DNA from: Conchocele bisecta
Lineage: Eukaryota > Mollusca > Bivalvia > Lucinida > Thyasiridae
Direction of reading: 5' to 3'
DNA length: 64,000 nt
Assembly (NCBI GenBank): GCA_029237695.1
Contig: CM055280.1
Location: forward strand, 35,486,508-35,550,507
The notes beneath the pieces are model-generated. The model did no database searches and had not been told where the DNA came from. It was given only the letters and a program-made list of their open reading frames with translations. Positions 26,401 through 40,900 of the stretch are shown piece by piece (the stretch's first letter is position 1; each line of letters opens with the position of its first letter). Made by a program: the position numbers and the translations under genes.

Positions 26401-29400
26401 ACTTTCAACGCCATTTACAGAATATATGGTTAATTTTGGAAATAAATAACGGCAAATTACGATGACGTCTGCTCTGAAATATCTGTCAACATGCGGACGT
26501 AATTTAAGGAAATCGATTATATTTTAAGGCTACATCAGTGACTAATTACGAATTTATGTATGGTCTTTGGCTACACCCGACACATTACACAGATCTAGTT
26601 GTAAATACACGTCGCTTTGTGTGGGGAAAAAATCGATAATGCGTATTGTTGTGTGTGACGAGGTGTTGATCTGATGACACCGCACAGCTGTGACCCTTAG
26701 GCAATGTTTTGAAATTGACGTGTCGTTTTGATGTGTGCCGCAACACCTCACTGTCGGAGACAACATGACAATTAACGATATACTCTCGATTATACACAGA
26801 TCTATTAGACGGCTGGTTATTTAAAATAAAGAGTAGTTCAGTACACCTTCGCCGATATTGTTTTTAGAAAATCAGTAATATTTTCCGGAAATGGTGTTGA
26901 AAAGTAGACAAAAATTCTATCACCGTATTTAGTTGTGCCGATATTGTTTTAAAAAATCAGTAATTTTTTTTCCGTAAATGGTGTTGAAAATTGACAAAAT
27001 ATATAGCCGCATTTCTCCGATATTCGTTTAGAAAATCACCAATATTTTCTGTAAATGGTGTTGACACAAAATGCAGCGTTCACGCGGAATTCAAATAAAA
27101 TACAAAATATAATAATTTAATAAATAGACGCCGATGGCTATACTGTGTTTGCGGCCAGTGAATTCTGGTCGTGGTAGCCACAGGCGCAGTTCGAACAGTG
27201 TTGTGAGCAGATGGAGGACAATAATTATTTCAAATTCATAAAAAAATGTTTGCTGTCCAAAAATTAATTAATTGTGACAGCCAAAAAAAAATAGATTTTG
27301 GGACAGTAAAACATTATATGGTATAGACAGTATAGACAGTACCTCAAACTTAAAAAAACAGTAACAAACTGTCTGTGCATATATTACTTAAACTTAAAAC
27401 ATCAGTAACAAACTGTCTGTGTATATATTACTTAAAGACAGACACTTTAATTGTTGGTAAGTTTCTATCAATTTATAGGTATTTTTATTAAAATCATAAA
27501 ATTGTGAAAATATTAAAAAATATTAAAATCACAAAAATAATATATATGGAGAATTTTTTTTATACCACGTCGAGGTTTGAACCCCCGACCCTTTCGGGAA
27601 TCGGTAATTAAATCATTGAAGTCGGCGACCTTAACCTCACGACTGTTGCGCCATTTATGACAATCACAGTTATACAGAAGTGCTATCAGTATTACGCCAC
27701 CATTTGAACGTAATAATTATTAAATTATTTGCAACTCCATCTACAACAATACCGTTACAGAGATACGCTATTGAAACAACATGTATTAGTACCCATAACA
27801 TAACAAAGTAATGTATCATTATATATCACAGGAGATAGCTTAAAACTATATATCCTAATCATAAACAGAACAATCCGCTTGGCTCGTATGAAAATAGTTC
27901 GCGTGATCTTGATTATCTCCCTTGCCGAAAGTAGTTCAGTGATTTATTAATTCCAAATAAGACGTGTTTGCGTAATGTGTACGGAATATTTAACCCTTTG
28001 AATGAGAGAAATCAAAATTGCCGTCTGTTGTTGTTTTATATTTTGTCTATTTTTGTCTACTTCAATAAAAGCACAGTTTGACAACACTTTAGGATCATTT
28101 CCATAAAAAAAATGGAAAAAAGAAAATAAACAGCAGACGACAACATTTTAATTCAGCATTGTAAGGGCTAAATTAAAACAAAAAACAGGAAGAATGAAGC
28201 AAAAGAACTGAAATGGGAAAAATGGGCAAAATGGTTAATATTTGAAATGCTAACAATATGGCTATAGGTGAGGAAAAAATATACTGCAAATTTGCCAAAT
28301 ATGTAAAATATCAGTAAACCGTACACACATTTGATCCACCATTTTGTGACTTGGCTGGATAAATGGGGCTTATAGAAGTTGCAATCAGTGTTGACCTAAT
28401 CACTCTCCAAAGTGTGACCAGTGTATACAAAAATGTTCAGTGAGCCATCTACTCATGTGTTTTAACAAAGAGGAAAGTTTTTATCAGGTCATTGATGTGT
28501 GCTAAAGATATGGTTTAGAGATTATAAAACCTTCCAAGAAATTTGTACTCAAGACAGCTTGATTGGGCGAGACTGAGCACAGCTCAGCCTCGACCAATCA
28601 AACTGCCTGATTTTGAGTACGAGATATCAGTAAATTCCCAGAATGTTCCATATTCCTGGGCAGATATCAGAAAGCTGTAAGTGCCAAAATCCCCATTTAA
28701 AAAAGTCTGCGATGTTCCTTTTCAGTATTTTCTGACTATATCTGTGGCTTTTGAATTGGGAAATAATTGCCCCCCCCCCCCTCCCCCTCCCCCGGTGGCA
28801 TATTTGAGAAAGTCTGGCAAACGTCTTAACCAGACAGACGGATGGACGGTAACATGGATGGGACATACAATCTCTAACAAGCATTTGGGCATAAAAAATG
28901 TATCATTTAATGATACATTTTTTATGCCTCAATGCTTGTTAGAGATTGTAATACTAAAAAAAATAAATACAAGAATTCCGCGGAATCAAATGTCTCGCCT
29001 TGTTCCGCCTTGACCTTGACCCTGGGGCCTTGACCCTGGGGCCTTGACCCTGGGGCCTTGACCTTGACCCTGGGGCCCCGAGAATAGTCCTGTGTTCATC
29101 TACATATCATAGCAAAGGTATGTACAAAGTTTGATGACTGTAGCTGATAAGGTGTTGAAGTAATGACCGTAACACGAAAACTTAACATTGAATGATGACG
29201 CCGCCGCCGCCGACGACGACTCCAGAAAAGCAAAACCTTAGTCTCGCTTTCCGCTTTCGCGGGCGAGACAAAAATGGAAATAAAAAGAATTAGGAAACCC
29301 CATTTTTACTGTGTGTCCATTATCAATAACCTTTACAGATTGCAAATAACATGATACAATAATCACTGATATAGCGATTGGAAATAAACCTTTCAGAATT

Positions 29401-32400
29401 GGGTTAATGGCACACTTTTTATGATTTCAAACAGGGCAGATGTTCTGTGCCGAACACAAACAAAAAGGAACACTGGCCAGTATTTTGCGTGATGGGTCAA
29501 ATTGGTAACGATGTGGATTAGACTGGATTAGACTGGAGGCAAATTGGTAACGACGTGGATTAGACTGAAGGCAAACCTGTCATCTAGACCTTGCAGGTTC
29601 AGCACGGATGAATTACGCCGCAGCAGTGTTCTAATGCGGCTTTCACTCTCGACAAATCTGAAAATGTTTCCGCACAATGTCTTGATTATCCACTGTTTTC
29701 AAGAGAAATTGATTGATGGCGGGTAATTTTGGATTTGCAGGTGCAAGTGAATGTTCAAATTTTGGATCTGCAACCGACTGAAAGAGAGAATTTCAATCAG
29801 AACATCTGGTGCCTAAAACAGGAAATTACGCAGGACAAATTTTTTAGTTTCAACCATTTTCAAAAGATTGCATGTGACTTTAACCCTTTTGGTTGTCTGC
29901 TGTTTATGTTTTATTTGTCATTTTACTCATGAAAAACATGCCTTGACAGTACTTTAGAATCATTTCCAATGGAAATGATTCTAAAGTGCTGTCAATTCAT
30001 GTTTTTACTGAGAAACAACAGCAGACAACATTTTTCGGTTCCCGCCTTTTAAGGGTTAAAGTCTATTCAACAACAAGGTCATATATAGACAGTTGTACAA
30101 CTGTATGGGGGAAACTGCAAATTCAACACTGAAATTACAATATCCCTCCAATAATGCCTTGTAAAATAAATAAATTTTGAATTGTCATCCACTTTTGAAT
30201 GAAAATTCTGCCACAGGAAGTCTGGACTGTTGCTCCTTCCATCTTAAACGTTGCAAAATGTCTAAATTGTCCGGTGTTTCTACTTCGAGGCAAAACATAA
30301 GTCAGGTTGCTAAGTGAATGTGAGAGATCAGTCACAGGGTTTGGCATCAAATGTTTTCAGAATCTTTACAATAGCATAGAGGAAACACACATTTTTTAAC
30401 TCGGGAATTTGCTAGCGAATACGTGTTTCCACCAGACTATTTTAGCATAAAACCACATAATGACCGAATTTGTAGGTGTCATGACCCTGTGTTAGAATAC
30501 CTCTCTGTCCACCTATACAGTCAATAATACACTCACTGTGCTTGTGGATGATCTCCCTGTACAGGTGGATGTGCTGTGTTATCTAACATCTAAATGCATC
30601 TATATGGACAGCCAGCTAACAAAACAGACCTTACAACATCTGCTACCTTCAGTGAATTATTAACCCATAGAATGTGGCGGGAAACAAAAATTGTCATCGG
30701 CTGTTGTTTTAAATTATGGTTTCTTTCTCAACAAAAACATAGTTTGACAACACTTTAATGAAAGTTCTGTCAAACCATGTTTTTGATGAGAAAATAAAAA
30801 ATAAACAGCATACAACAAAATATAATTCAGCATTGAAATGGTTAAATTACTGCACACCCTGATAGTCATGCACATTTACACTAATCTGTTTGCAAGGTTT
30901 AACACATCCGTGACTGAATGACAAAAGAGTAGACTCTGATCAGATGGCACAGGTGTACAATTTGATCTGGAGCTACACTTGTCACAAATGTTATAAGGTC
31001 ATTTTTGCCAGCCTCGGTCCATATGTAACATGCATTCATACATAACATGGAAATCACTATCTACACAATTCAACATGGAACAAAACTGAAAATAAAGGCA
31101 ATCATGTAGCGACATACACAATAGAGACCGTCTTTATATATAAATGTCTGAGCATGTTCTCCTAATTCGTACTCAAAATCATGCAGTTTGACTGGCCGAG
31201 ACTGAGCACAGCTCAGCCTCGACCAGTCAAACTACCTGATTTTCAGCAGGAGAACAGATACACAAGGCGATCGCTAGCGAGTGTCTCACCCACAATAATA
31301 ATGATGGTGATAGTGCAAATGCAATGGTTGCTGATGGTAACATTAACCCCTTAGACCGCTACTCACAACAATTGTCGTCTGCTGTTACTTTTATATCTTG
31401 CCTTATTTCGCAATAAAAACATGGTTTGACAGCACTTCAGAATCATTTCCAATGGAAATGATTCTGAAGTGCTGTCAAAGCATGTTGTAAATTATTCCAA
31501 ATTGCTTTTGATGATAAAAATGGAAAATAGAAAATAAACTGCAGACGACAAAAGAAATAAGATAGCGGTCTAAGGGTTAATACTAAATCATGTAAATGCA
31601 AATAGAAATTCCATATGGATGTAATGAAAGACAAATAAAATAGATAATGCACATCTGAAATTGGTAACATTCAAGTTCCGAAACATTCAAAAGCATAACA
31701 TTCAAGTATCAAACCATTCAAATGTATGATAATCAAGTATGGAAAGAAGTAACGGAAGGCAAGGGAAACTGATAATGCATATTTGAAATGTATGACATAA
31801 AAGGACGGAAACATTCAAATGTGTAACATTCAATAATGGAATGATTCAAGTATATAACACTGAAATATGGAACCATTCAAATGTATAAAATTCAAGTATG
31901 GATGAATGTATCCAAACGCATGAATGTTAACATACTTGAATGTTATACATTTGGATGTTTCCATACTTGAATGTCATCCATTTAAATATGCATTATGCAT
32001 TCAAATATGGATGAGTGTGACAAAGGCAAGAAAACTAGAATATGCATAGATCAAATGTGTAACTGAAATAAAATGTTCAAATACGGATGGTTGTATCCAA
32101 AAGCATTAGGAAATTGGTCAACACATTTCAAATGCATAACATTCAGATGCATAACACTAAACTATGAGTGAATAAACAAAGCCCAGTAAAGCAAATACAA
32201 AATGATTATTTCTAATATGCTTCAAGTACAGTTGTAGGTAACAGAAGAACAATGAGATTAATAGTTACCAGTATCATTAACCCATTTCATGCCGAGGATA
32301 TACACCATTTTGTTTGTGGAAAATCCTAAATATATCCTTTATATGAGCTCATAAATATATGTTGTGGCCACCATTTTAACCGTCTCATCGAGACAGTTCA

Positions 32401-34931
32401 AATGAGTGGTCACAACATATACTTTCATTGAGAAATCACAAAAATACAAATAAAATATTAACAAAAATTCATACTTGTTCAACTGTATTCCGCATGTAAT
32501 ACAAAGTTGAAATTATATATAACAAGGGGCATGACAGAAAGGCAAGCACAGAATATTTAGTCCCAACACTGAATTTGGTGGGATTTTTAAAGGACTTAGT
32601 GTACGTCAAGTCATGCTTATTTTAATCACCTCACGTAAAGCACATCGCGGCTGCACACATGACTATAAATGACAAAATATATGAATACCCCAAAATCTCT
32701 GACTACCCCGAAAACTGGCGTCTCAACCATATGTATCAAAACCAGAATGGGGCAGAACACATATAACTAGATGACAAGCATATCGTGGCCATGTATGTAT
32801 GTGATTATAGTGTCAATCAGACCTGTGTTGTGTAGATATTTGTTACTTCAAAATGTTAACGCAGATTTTACAAAATCTTAAAAGGAAATATCAGAGTAAT
32901 TTCACATTGACCTTGTTGGGCAACGCTGTTGCATGGGTGGGCTATAGAATGGAAATATGGACGGCTATAAAAAGTCTGTGAAGTTTCGAGTCAATCGGAC
33001 TCACCCCAAGCAAGCGCGATAACCAGATGTTTGCAAACACTTGCAGATCCAAATGAGCCGGCTCGCAATGAGCCGTTTCATCAGGATCAGCAGTTTTTGT
33101 CATTTTCACATTTGCAGCCCTAGTCTAACAAGAAATGAGCATCACTGATGGATGTACCCCTCAAAAACCTTAACGCAAACTTCTAAGTCATTCGACCTTG
33201 ATCTTTAGTACAGGGAAAGCATGGGTGGGCTATAGAATGAAAGTATGGAGGAGGATGACAAAAAAGCATATGCTGTTTCAAGCCAATCCGACTTACAGTA
33301 AGAAAGATAGTAGGTAGTAGTTTATTAACACAAATTTCGGACATACGAAGACATGGATTTAAAGGCACACCGCAATTGTTTTTGTGGTACATAAGAATCA
33401 TGAGAAGAGCCAAGCAAAACTAAATCAGAACAAGGGCATCATTACCACCAAGCTAATCCCCTTGCTGACAGCCTTGATAATACAAACGAGATGGCCGCGG
33501 CCCGCATGTCGAGCCCGCCGAGGCATTTGATGGTCTCAGAGTGTATTTATTGGAAGTTTGATGCCCAATAAGCATACAAAGTTTCAAGCAAATCTGACTG
33601 ACGGTTACAGAGATAGTAGGTATGTGAAAACTTTAACGCAAATTTTGACAGAAACGTTGACGCAAACTTCTAAGTCATTTGACCTTGACATAGGGGCACA
33701 GGGGCCGCATGAGTGGGACACAGAATGCATATATGGATGATGACTAATAAGCATATGAAGTTTCAAGTCAATGTGACTTAGGACTGCACAGATATAAGGT
33801 ATTTAAAAATTTTAACGCAGATTTCGGAACACAAACTTCTAAGTCATTTGACCTTGACCTTGGGCACAGGGGCCGCATGAGTGGGATACAGCATGAATAT
33901 ATGGATGATGACTAATAAGTATATGAAGTTTCAAGTCAATGTGACTTAGGACTGCAGAGATATAAGGTATATAAAAACTTTAACGCAGATTTCGGAACGC
34001 AAACTTCTAAGTCATTTGACCTTGACCTTGACCTTGGGCACAGGGGCCGCATGAGCGGGATACAGCATGAATATATGAATCATGACTAATAAGCATATGA
34101 AGTTTCAAGTCAATGTGACTTAGGACTGCACAGATATAAGGTATTTAAAAATTTTAATGCAGATTTCGGAACGCAAACTTCTAAGTCATTTGACCTTGAC
34201 CTTGGACACAGGGGCCGCATAAGTGGGATACAGCATGAATATATGGATAGTGAATAATAAGCATATGAAGTTTCAAGTCAATGTGACTTAGAACTGCAGA
34301 GATAGAAGGTATTTAAAAACTTTAACGCAGATTTCGGACGGACGGACGGCCCGCCCGACGGACGGACGGACGGACGGAGCGGACGCGGACGCGGACGGAC
34401 GCAGATGGACGGACGGGACGGACGGACGGACATTCAAACATTTGAGAGTTATGAGCTATTTGTTCTTTAAAAGATCAAAGGATTAGCTCCTAAAGATCAA
34501 TGGAATTAGGAGCTTACCGACTATAACAAAGGAATCCTTTGTTACTAACCCTTACCCTAAGCTCCTAAACTCCCGATGTTGGCCCGGACGGACGGACGGA
34601 CGGACGTTCTTACATTAGGGTACTAATGTGGCTTATCACATGTTAAATATTAGCCACATACAACGATTTTTAGCCACATAAAACGATTTTTTAGGTGGCT
34701 AATTGTAACCAACCCTATCCTTTAACAAGTCCATAACCCTGTGGGGCTAGCCACATAAGTACCCTAATGTGTGCCGACGGACGGACGGACGGACGGACGG
34801 ATACGGACGGACGGACGGACGGACGGACGCACGGACGGACGCACGGACGGACAGACGCACGGACGGACGGACGGACGGACGGACGGACGGACGGACGGAC
34901 GGACGGACGGACGGACGGACGGACGGACGGA

Positions 34932-34970
<39 letters not shown>

Positions 34971-37900
34971 CCGGATGTCATTGTGATCACTATGTCTCGC
35001 TTTCCGCAAGCGGGCTCGACAAAAAGTAACGCATTTGCTTTACAAACAAGGTGAACATAAGTCCACAGTGACGTTGATGGGAATGGGTGGGCCATAGATT
35101 TAAAATATGGACGATGATGAGATGTATGTGAAATTTCAAATCAATCGGTTGTGGAGATATTTGCTACGTAAAAACTCTAATGTAAATGCCGGATGCATAG
35201 ACATATGGACGGACGCATGTCAATGGTGAGACTATACCGCGCGGGCGATATAATAACTAGGGACTATGATATTTTTAAACAACTATAAAGAATTGTTCAT
35301 CTGTTGGCAGCCTATTAGCAATGACAACAAGATGCCATTGCTAATAGTAAAGATTTCATTGAAAATTGCAAAGTAAATTGGCAAAAGTAGGTCATGGTCA
35401 AGGTCACTTGCAAGTCACGAGTTTGGCAGGGAGTTGTGGTACATACCATTAAGTCATCATAATGTACAAGTATGGTGGCTGTATGCCTAATAATATTGAA
35501 GATACAGACAAAACACGTTCAGCGGATACCGACACCGGAGTGACGATCGCCATATTCTTTGAATAGTCAAGATAAAAAGCATCATACATCCAAAGCATTA
35601 GAAGCAACCATTGCACAATTCCAAACACATAGAAGACACGCCATGGGATTTTGGACATCTGCGTACTTTCATTAAATATGTTTCATAAATTGAGTCAAAA
35701 GTTGGAAAAAATTTCAGAGTAGAGAAAATTTTATCAACTTTTGACACTATGTACGTAAAATATTGAAAATTTTGTAACCGTATTTCATGAATTTACGCAG
35801 ATGTCTGAAGGTACAAAATCCCATGGCGTATCTCATGGAGAATCTAACACAAAGACAATGACAAAGTGCGGGCAGAACCTTCCTGATTCTTACTTGTGTT
35901 TCATGAGCAATGTCCGCATCACCAGGCCACGCTGTTCTGTTCTGATCTGGTCTCGGATCACCATGTTGTCCACTACGCGGTGAATGATTGATGGCAAATC
36001 CTGCGCCTCGAGGTCCAATAGCAGCGATCCTGAAATATATTGATTTAACCCTTTTCATCCCTCACTGAAATAGATTTTGATATGTTTATTTTGCAACCAA
36101 TCCAACCGTCACAAAATGGTTTTCAGACAAGTCCATTTATGAAACAAGAAACGAGGCAAAGCCACGAAGGCCAGGTTTTTTCCAAGCATAGACACTTGGA
36201 TAACATAATTATACCCACTTTTTGTAGACTAGATGGCCGTGGCCTGCATGTCGCGCCTTGGGGCGAGGCATGGACACTAAAAAAATAGATATAGTAGATG
36301 GAAAAACTTTAACCAAAAAAATAAAAAAAACTTTAACCGTACACACGGACGAACGACGGACGTATGCCAAAATGCTGACGATATCGCGCTTTCCGCAAGC
36401 AGGTGTGACAATGATGACACCCATGTGAAGTATCAAGGTATTGGGTGAAGCAGTTGCAAGAGATATAGTACACGACAAAAATTTAACAAAAAAAATCAAA
36501 GTAATTTGAACATGACATAGGGCACAGGATCGTGGCTTTCCGCAAGCAGGTGCGACAATGATGATAAACAACCCATGTGAAGTATCAAGGTATTGGGTGA
36601 AGCAGTTGCAGAGATATAGTACACAAAAAACTTTAACTAAATAATTCAAATAATTTGACCTTGACATTGGGCACAGGATCGCGCTTTCCGCGCAGGTGCA
36701 ACAATGATGATAAACACCCATGTGAAGTATCAAGGTATTGGTGAAGCAGTTGCAGGATATAGTACACGAAAAAACTTTAACAAAAAAATTCAAAGTAATT
36801 TGACCTTGATATTGGGCACAGGATCGCGCTTTCCGCAAGCAGGTGCGACAATGATGATAAGCACCCATGTGAAGTATCAAGGTATTGGGTGAAGCAGTTG
36901 CAGAGATATAGTACACGAAAAAACTTTAACAAAAAAATTCAAAGTAATTTGACCTTGACATTGGGCACAGGATCGCGCTTTCCGCAAGCAGGTGCGACAA
37001 TGATGATAAACACCCATGTGAAGTATCAAGGTATTGGGTGAAGCAGTTGCTGAGATATAGTACACGAAAAAACTTTAACAAAAAAATTCAAAGTAATTTG
37101 ACCTTGACATTGGGCACAGGATCGCGCTTTCCGCAAGCATGGTGCGACAATGATGATAAGCACCCATGTGAAGTATCAAGGTATTGGGTGAAGCAGTTGC
37201 AGAGATATAGTACACGAAAAAACAAAAAACTTTAAACAAAAAAATTCAAAGTAAATTTGACCTTGACATTGGGCACAGGATCGCGCTTTCCGCAAGCAGG
37301 TGCGACAATGATGATAAACACCCATGTGATGTATCAAGGTATTGGGTGAAGCAGTTGCAGAGATATAGTACACGAAAAAACTTTAACAAAAATATTCAAA
37401 GTAATTTGACCTTGACATTGGGCACAGGATCGCGCTTTCCTCCCGCAAGCAGGTGCGACAATGATGATAAAAACCCATGTGAAGTATCAAGGTATTGGGT
37501 GAAGCAGTTGCAGAGATATAGTACACGAAAAAAACTTTAACAAAAAAATTCAAAGTAATTTGACCTTGACATTGGGCACAGGGGCCGCACGGTTGGGGGT
37601 TAGAATGAAATATGGATGATGATAAACACCCATGTGAAGTTTCAAGGTAATGGGCGAAGCAGTTGCAGAGATATAGTATAACGAAAAAGTTTTAACCAAA
37701 AAAAAAAAAACTCTAACCAGACGTTACGTTAAAAAGTTAACGTTGAAAATGGCTAAGTCAATTACGTAGAAATAATAGGTGAAGGTAAAAAAATGGTCAC
37801 ATGTTGGATAGTTGTATGTGGTAGGCACCCCTTGGTTATGAAGCTGTGAAATTTTGGTGGTCCTAGGTGGTACAGTACCAAAGAAATGGACTTAAACACG

Positions 37901-40900
37901 AAAACTTAACATTGTAAACGCGAAAACTTACCATTGAAAATGGCTAAGTCGACTGCGCGGAAAAAAATGGGTGAAGTTAAAAAAAAAGTAACATGTTTGG
38001 ATAGTGATATGTGGTGGGTACCCCTTGATTATGAAGCTGTGAAAATTTGGTGGTCCTAGGTGGTACAGTACGAAAGAAATGGACTTAAACACGAAAACTT
38101 AACATTGTAAACGCGAAAACTTAACATTGAAAATGGCTAAGTCGACTACGCGGAAAAAATGGGTGAAGTTAAAAAAAAAGTAACATGTTTGATAGTGATA
38201 TGTGGTGGGCACCCCTTGATTATGAAGCTGTGAAAGTTTGGTGGTCCTAGGTGGTACAGTAACAAAGAAATGGACTCAAACACGAAAACTTAACATTGAT
38301 TGTGGACGCCGCCCGCCGCCCGCCCGCCCGGCTTTCGCCAATCCAATAGCCTGGATTTTTTTTCAAAAAACCTGGCTAAAAAGGATACTTTTTGTTCTTC
38401 AGAATATGAAAATTACTTAGATCCTGACGAGACGTATCGTTGAGCCGGCTCATCTGGATCTGTACTGTTTACATAAACCGCTATTGCGGGCTGTCGGGTT
38501 CAAAGGGTTAATGCCGACTATGAGTACAGTCGTTTCTGTAAAAATGTTCCGGGTTTATATGTGTACAAAGTGTTGTGCGTTGTGTATCCGTGGAGTTTCC
38601 GTTAATTGCGTTTCAAACCGTGTGTCGTCTATGTGTAATACGTTTTCGGCCATGTGTTGCGTTTCCCACTCTTGCGCACGCGCGAAAGTCGAACAAACCG
38701 TGTTCAACGCATTGAGTTTCAAAAGCGTGTAATCCGTGTACATCGGTTGTAAATGTATACAACGGTTGTAAACAATGCATTGAGTTTCAAAAGCGTGTAA
38801 TCCGTGTACAACGGTTGTAAACGTATACAACGGTTGTAAACAACGCATTGAGTTTCAAAAGCGTGTAATCCGTGTACAACGGTTGTAAACGTATACAACG
38901 CTAAGGTAAACCGTTTTAAACGGTTTAACGCTTTCTTTGACGAACGGTTACACGCTTCTACATGTACACAGCACCGTACAGATGAAACCGTGTTATACGT
39001 ATAACACGTTTCCACAGGTTTTAACGCATTACACGTTTTGGTATGCCAACCATGTATCGCGTAGAATGCGCATGCTCAGATCGTTCTTCGTGTGTGTATA
39101 TATACTTCTAGAGTAGTGTCTTTCTCTTTCTATTTCAAAAAGTTTTATTTGATGAATACGGTTGGATATTAAAGTGATTCGCTACGTGTTCAAAGGAGTA
39201 TTTATTGTTTATAAATTCTGTCAATCGCGTCTTTTGTTCTAAAATATTTACCACGATCAAAATCGAACACGCCGGAAGCTCGATGGACAGACAACAACAA
39301 CAACAGGGCCAAACAGGTATTCGCGTTAAAACGTGTAACCGTTGTACACGTTTCAACGCTTTCATATAGCTACACGCTTCCAGGTAAAGCGTTGTACACG
39401 TTTCAACGCTTTCACCTCGCTACATATGTATACGCCAAAGCGTGTTATACGCCTTGAAGATAAACATATTACACGCTTTAAAACTAAACGGTTTGACAAT
39501 GTGTATTACACGTGTACGAACCGTATTATACGTTTAAACAACGTATACAACGCTTTTAAACTAAACGGTTTGACAATGTGTATTACACGTGTACGAACCG
39601 TATTATACGTTTAAACAAGGTATACAACGCTACAGCAAACCCTTGCGTTCGCGTTGCGTTCGCGTTGCGTTCGCGTTGCGTTCGCGTTGAGTTTGCAAGT
39701 GTTGTCTACGGTGGAATAAAAACGCAGACTGCACTGTACAAGGAATAACAAGGCGATCGCCGGAGTGTGTCTCACCCAATAAAGAAGAATATCGCCATGA
39801 AGGTCAAGGTAACCAAGGTCAAGGTCATAATATGAGGAAGTTCAAAATTATTGATATGAAGGTCACGTTCACCAAGGTCAAGGTCACACGAATGACACTG
39901 GGTGGATAGCCATCAAAGTGAGCTATTGGTGAAGTTTGGTAAAGATCTGACTAAAAGGTCAGGAGATATTCAACATTTGGATGTACATGTACATCCAAAA
40001 TTATTGACACAAAAGTCAATGTTACCAAGGTGATGGTCAATGTCACCAGAATGGCACTGGATGGATAGCTATCAATGTGAGTAAGCTATTTATGAAGTTT
40101 GGTAATGATATGACTTACGGATCAAGAGATATTCAACATTGTTGGCACCAAGGTGAAGGTCACCAAGGTGAAGGTAAGCCAAATTACAGTGGTAGATATC
40201 CATCAATGTGAAGACGCTATTGATGAACATGATCTGACTAACAGATCAAGAGGTATTCAATGTTTGGATGTACGTCCAAAATTATTGACATGAAGGTCAA
40301 GGTCATCATGGTCACTGTCACCTGAATGACACTGGGTGGATAGCCATCAATGTGAGGAAGCTAATGATGAAGTTTGGTAAGGATCTGACTAACAGGTCAG
40401 GAGGTATTCAACATTTGGATGTATGTATAAAATTATTGACACAAAGTTTAAGGTCACCAAGGTCAAGGTCACCCAAATGACACTGGATGGATAGCTATCA
40501 CTGTGAGGAAGCAATTGATGAAGTTTGATAATGATCCAACTAACGGATCAAGAAATACACAAAATTTGGCTACGTCCAAACTTTACGTCCCAATTTGTTG
40601 ACGGTGACGCTTGTTGCCGACGACGCTGCTGCCAACGCCGGAATTGTGACTGCTATATCTCACTTTCTACTATCGTGGGGAGACAAAAATAGAATACACC
40701 CATAGTGTTTAGAAAATATAAATTGATCCCATGTGTGTGTGTTTTTTATAATAAGAATGAATGGCCTTTTTGTGGAATTTATCGGGGTATAAACTTGGAA
40801 AAGTCGCGGGAATACTGGACGAAGCGATAAAAAATTACAATTTTTTGAGAAAAAAATCAAAAATGTTTGTTTTTTTTCGAAAATTGTATTTTTTTTAAGA

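Larger units (their letters stand above)
33420..35030 (+). mobile_element. Tandem-core element, about 170-bp unit x4, with very long (GGAC)n tail
   Basis: Cores at about 33670-34335 share CATTTGACCTTGACCTTGGG, GGGGCCGCATGAGTGGGATA and TTTAACGCAGATTTCGGA. (GGAC)n follows at 34336-34430, 34586-34604 and 34775-34930, then (CGCA)n to 34970, and TTTCCGCAAGCGGGCTCGAC at the end. Frames of Arg-Thr-Asp-Gly or Arg-Pro-Ser-Val repeats here are microsatellite translations. Confidence 0.75.

Noticed and set aside
28681..29013. 110-codon plus-strand frame with Pro run
   Set aside because: The Pro run is the polyC tract, and the rest covers a hairpin repeat and an element head.
34715..35095. Long open frames on both strands with Arg-Pro-Ser-Val or Thr-Asp-Gly-Arg repeats
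   Set aside because: Pure translation of the (GGAC)n/(CGCA)n microsatellite; open in all six frames because the tetramer contains no stop.
35449..35658. 69-codon minus frame with hydrophobic stretch
   Set aside because: Overlaps the repeat shared with the 28-bp minisatellite locus and lies in the intron next to exon g; no splice logic.
36209..36916. 235-codon minus frame with repeated [21 protein letters not shown] segments
   Set aside because: Direct translation of the 150-bp tandem core; indels between cores shift the frame.
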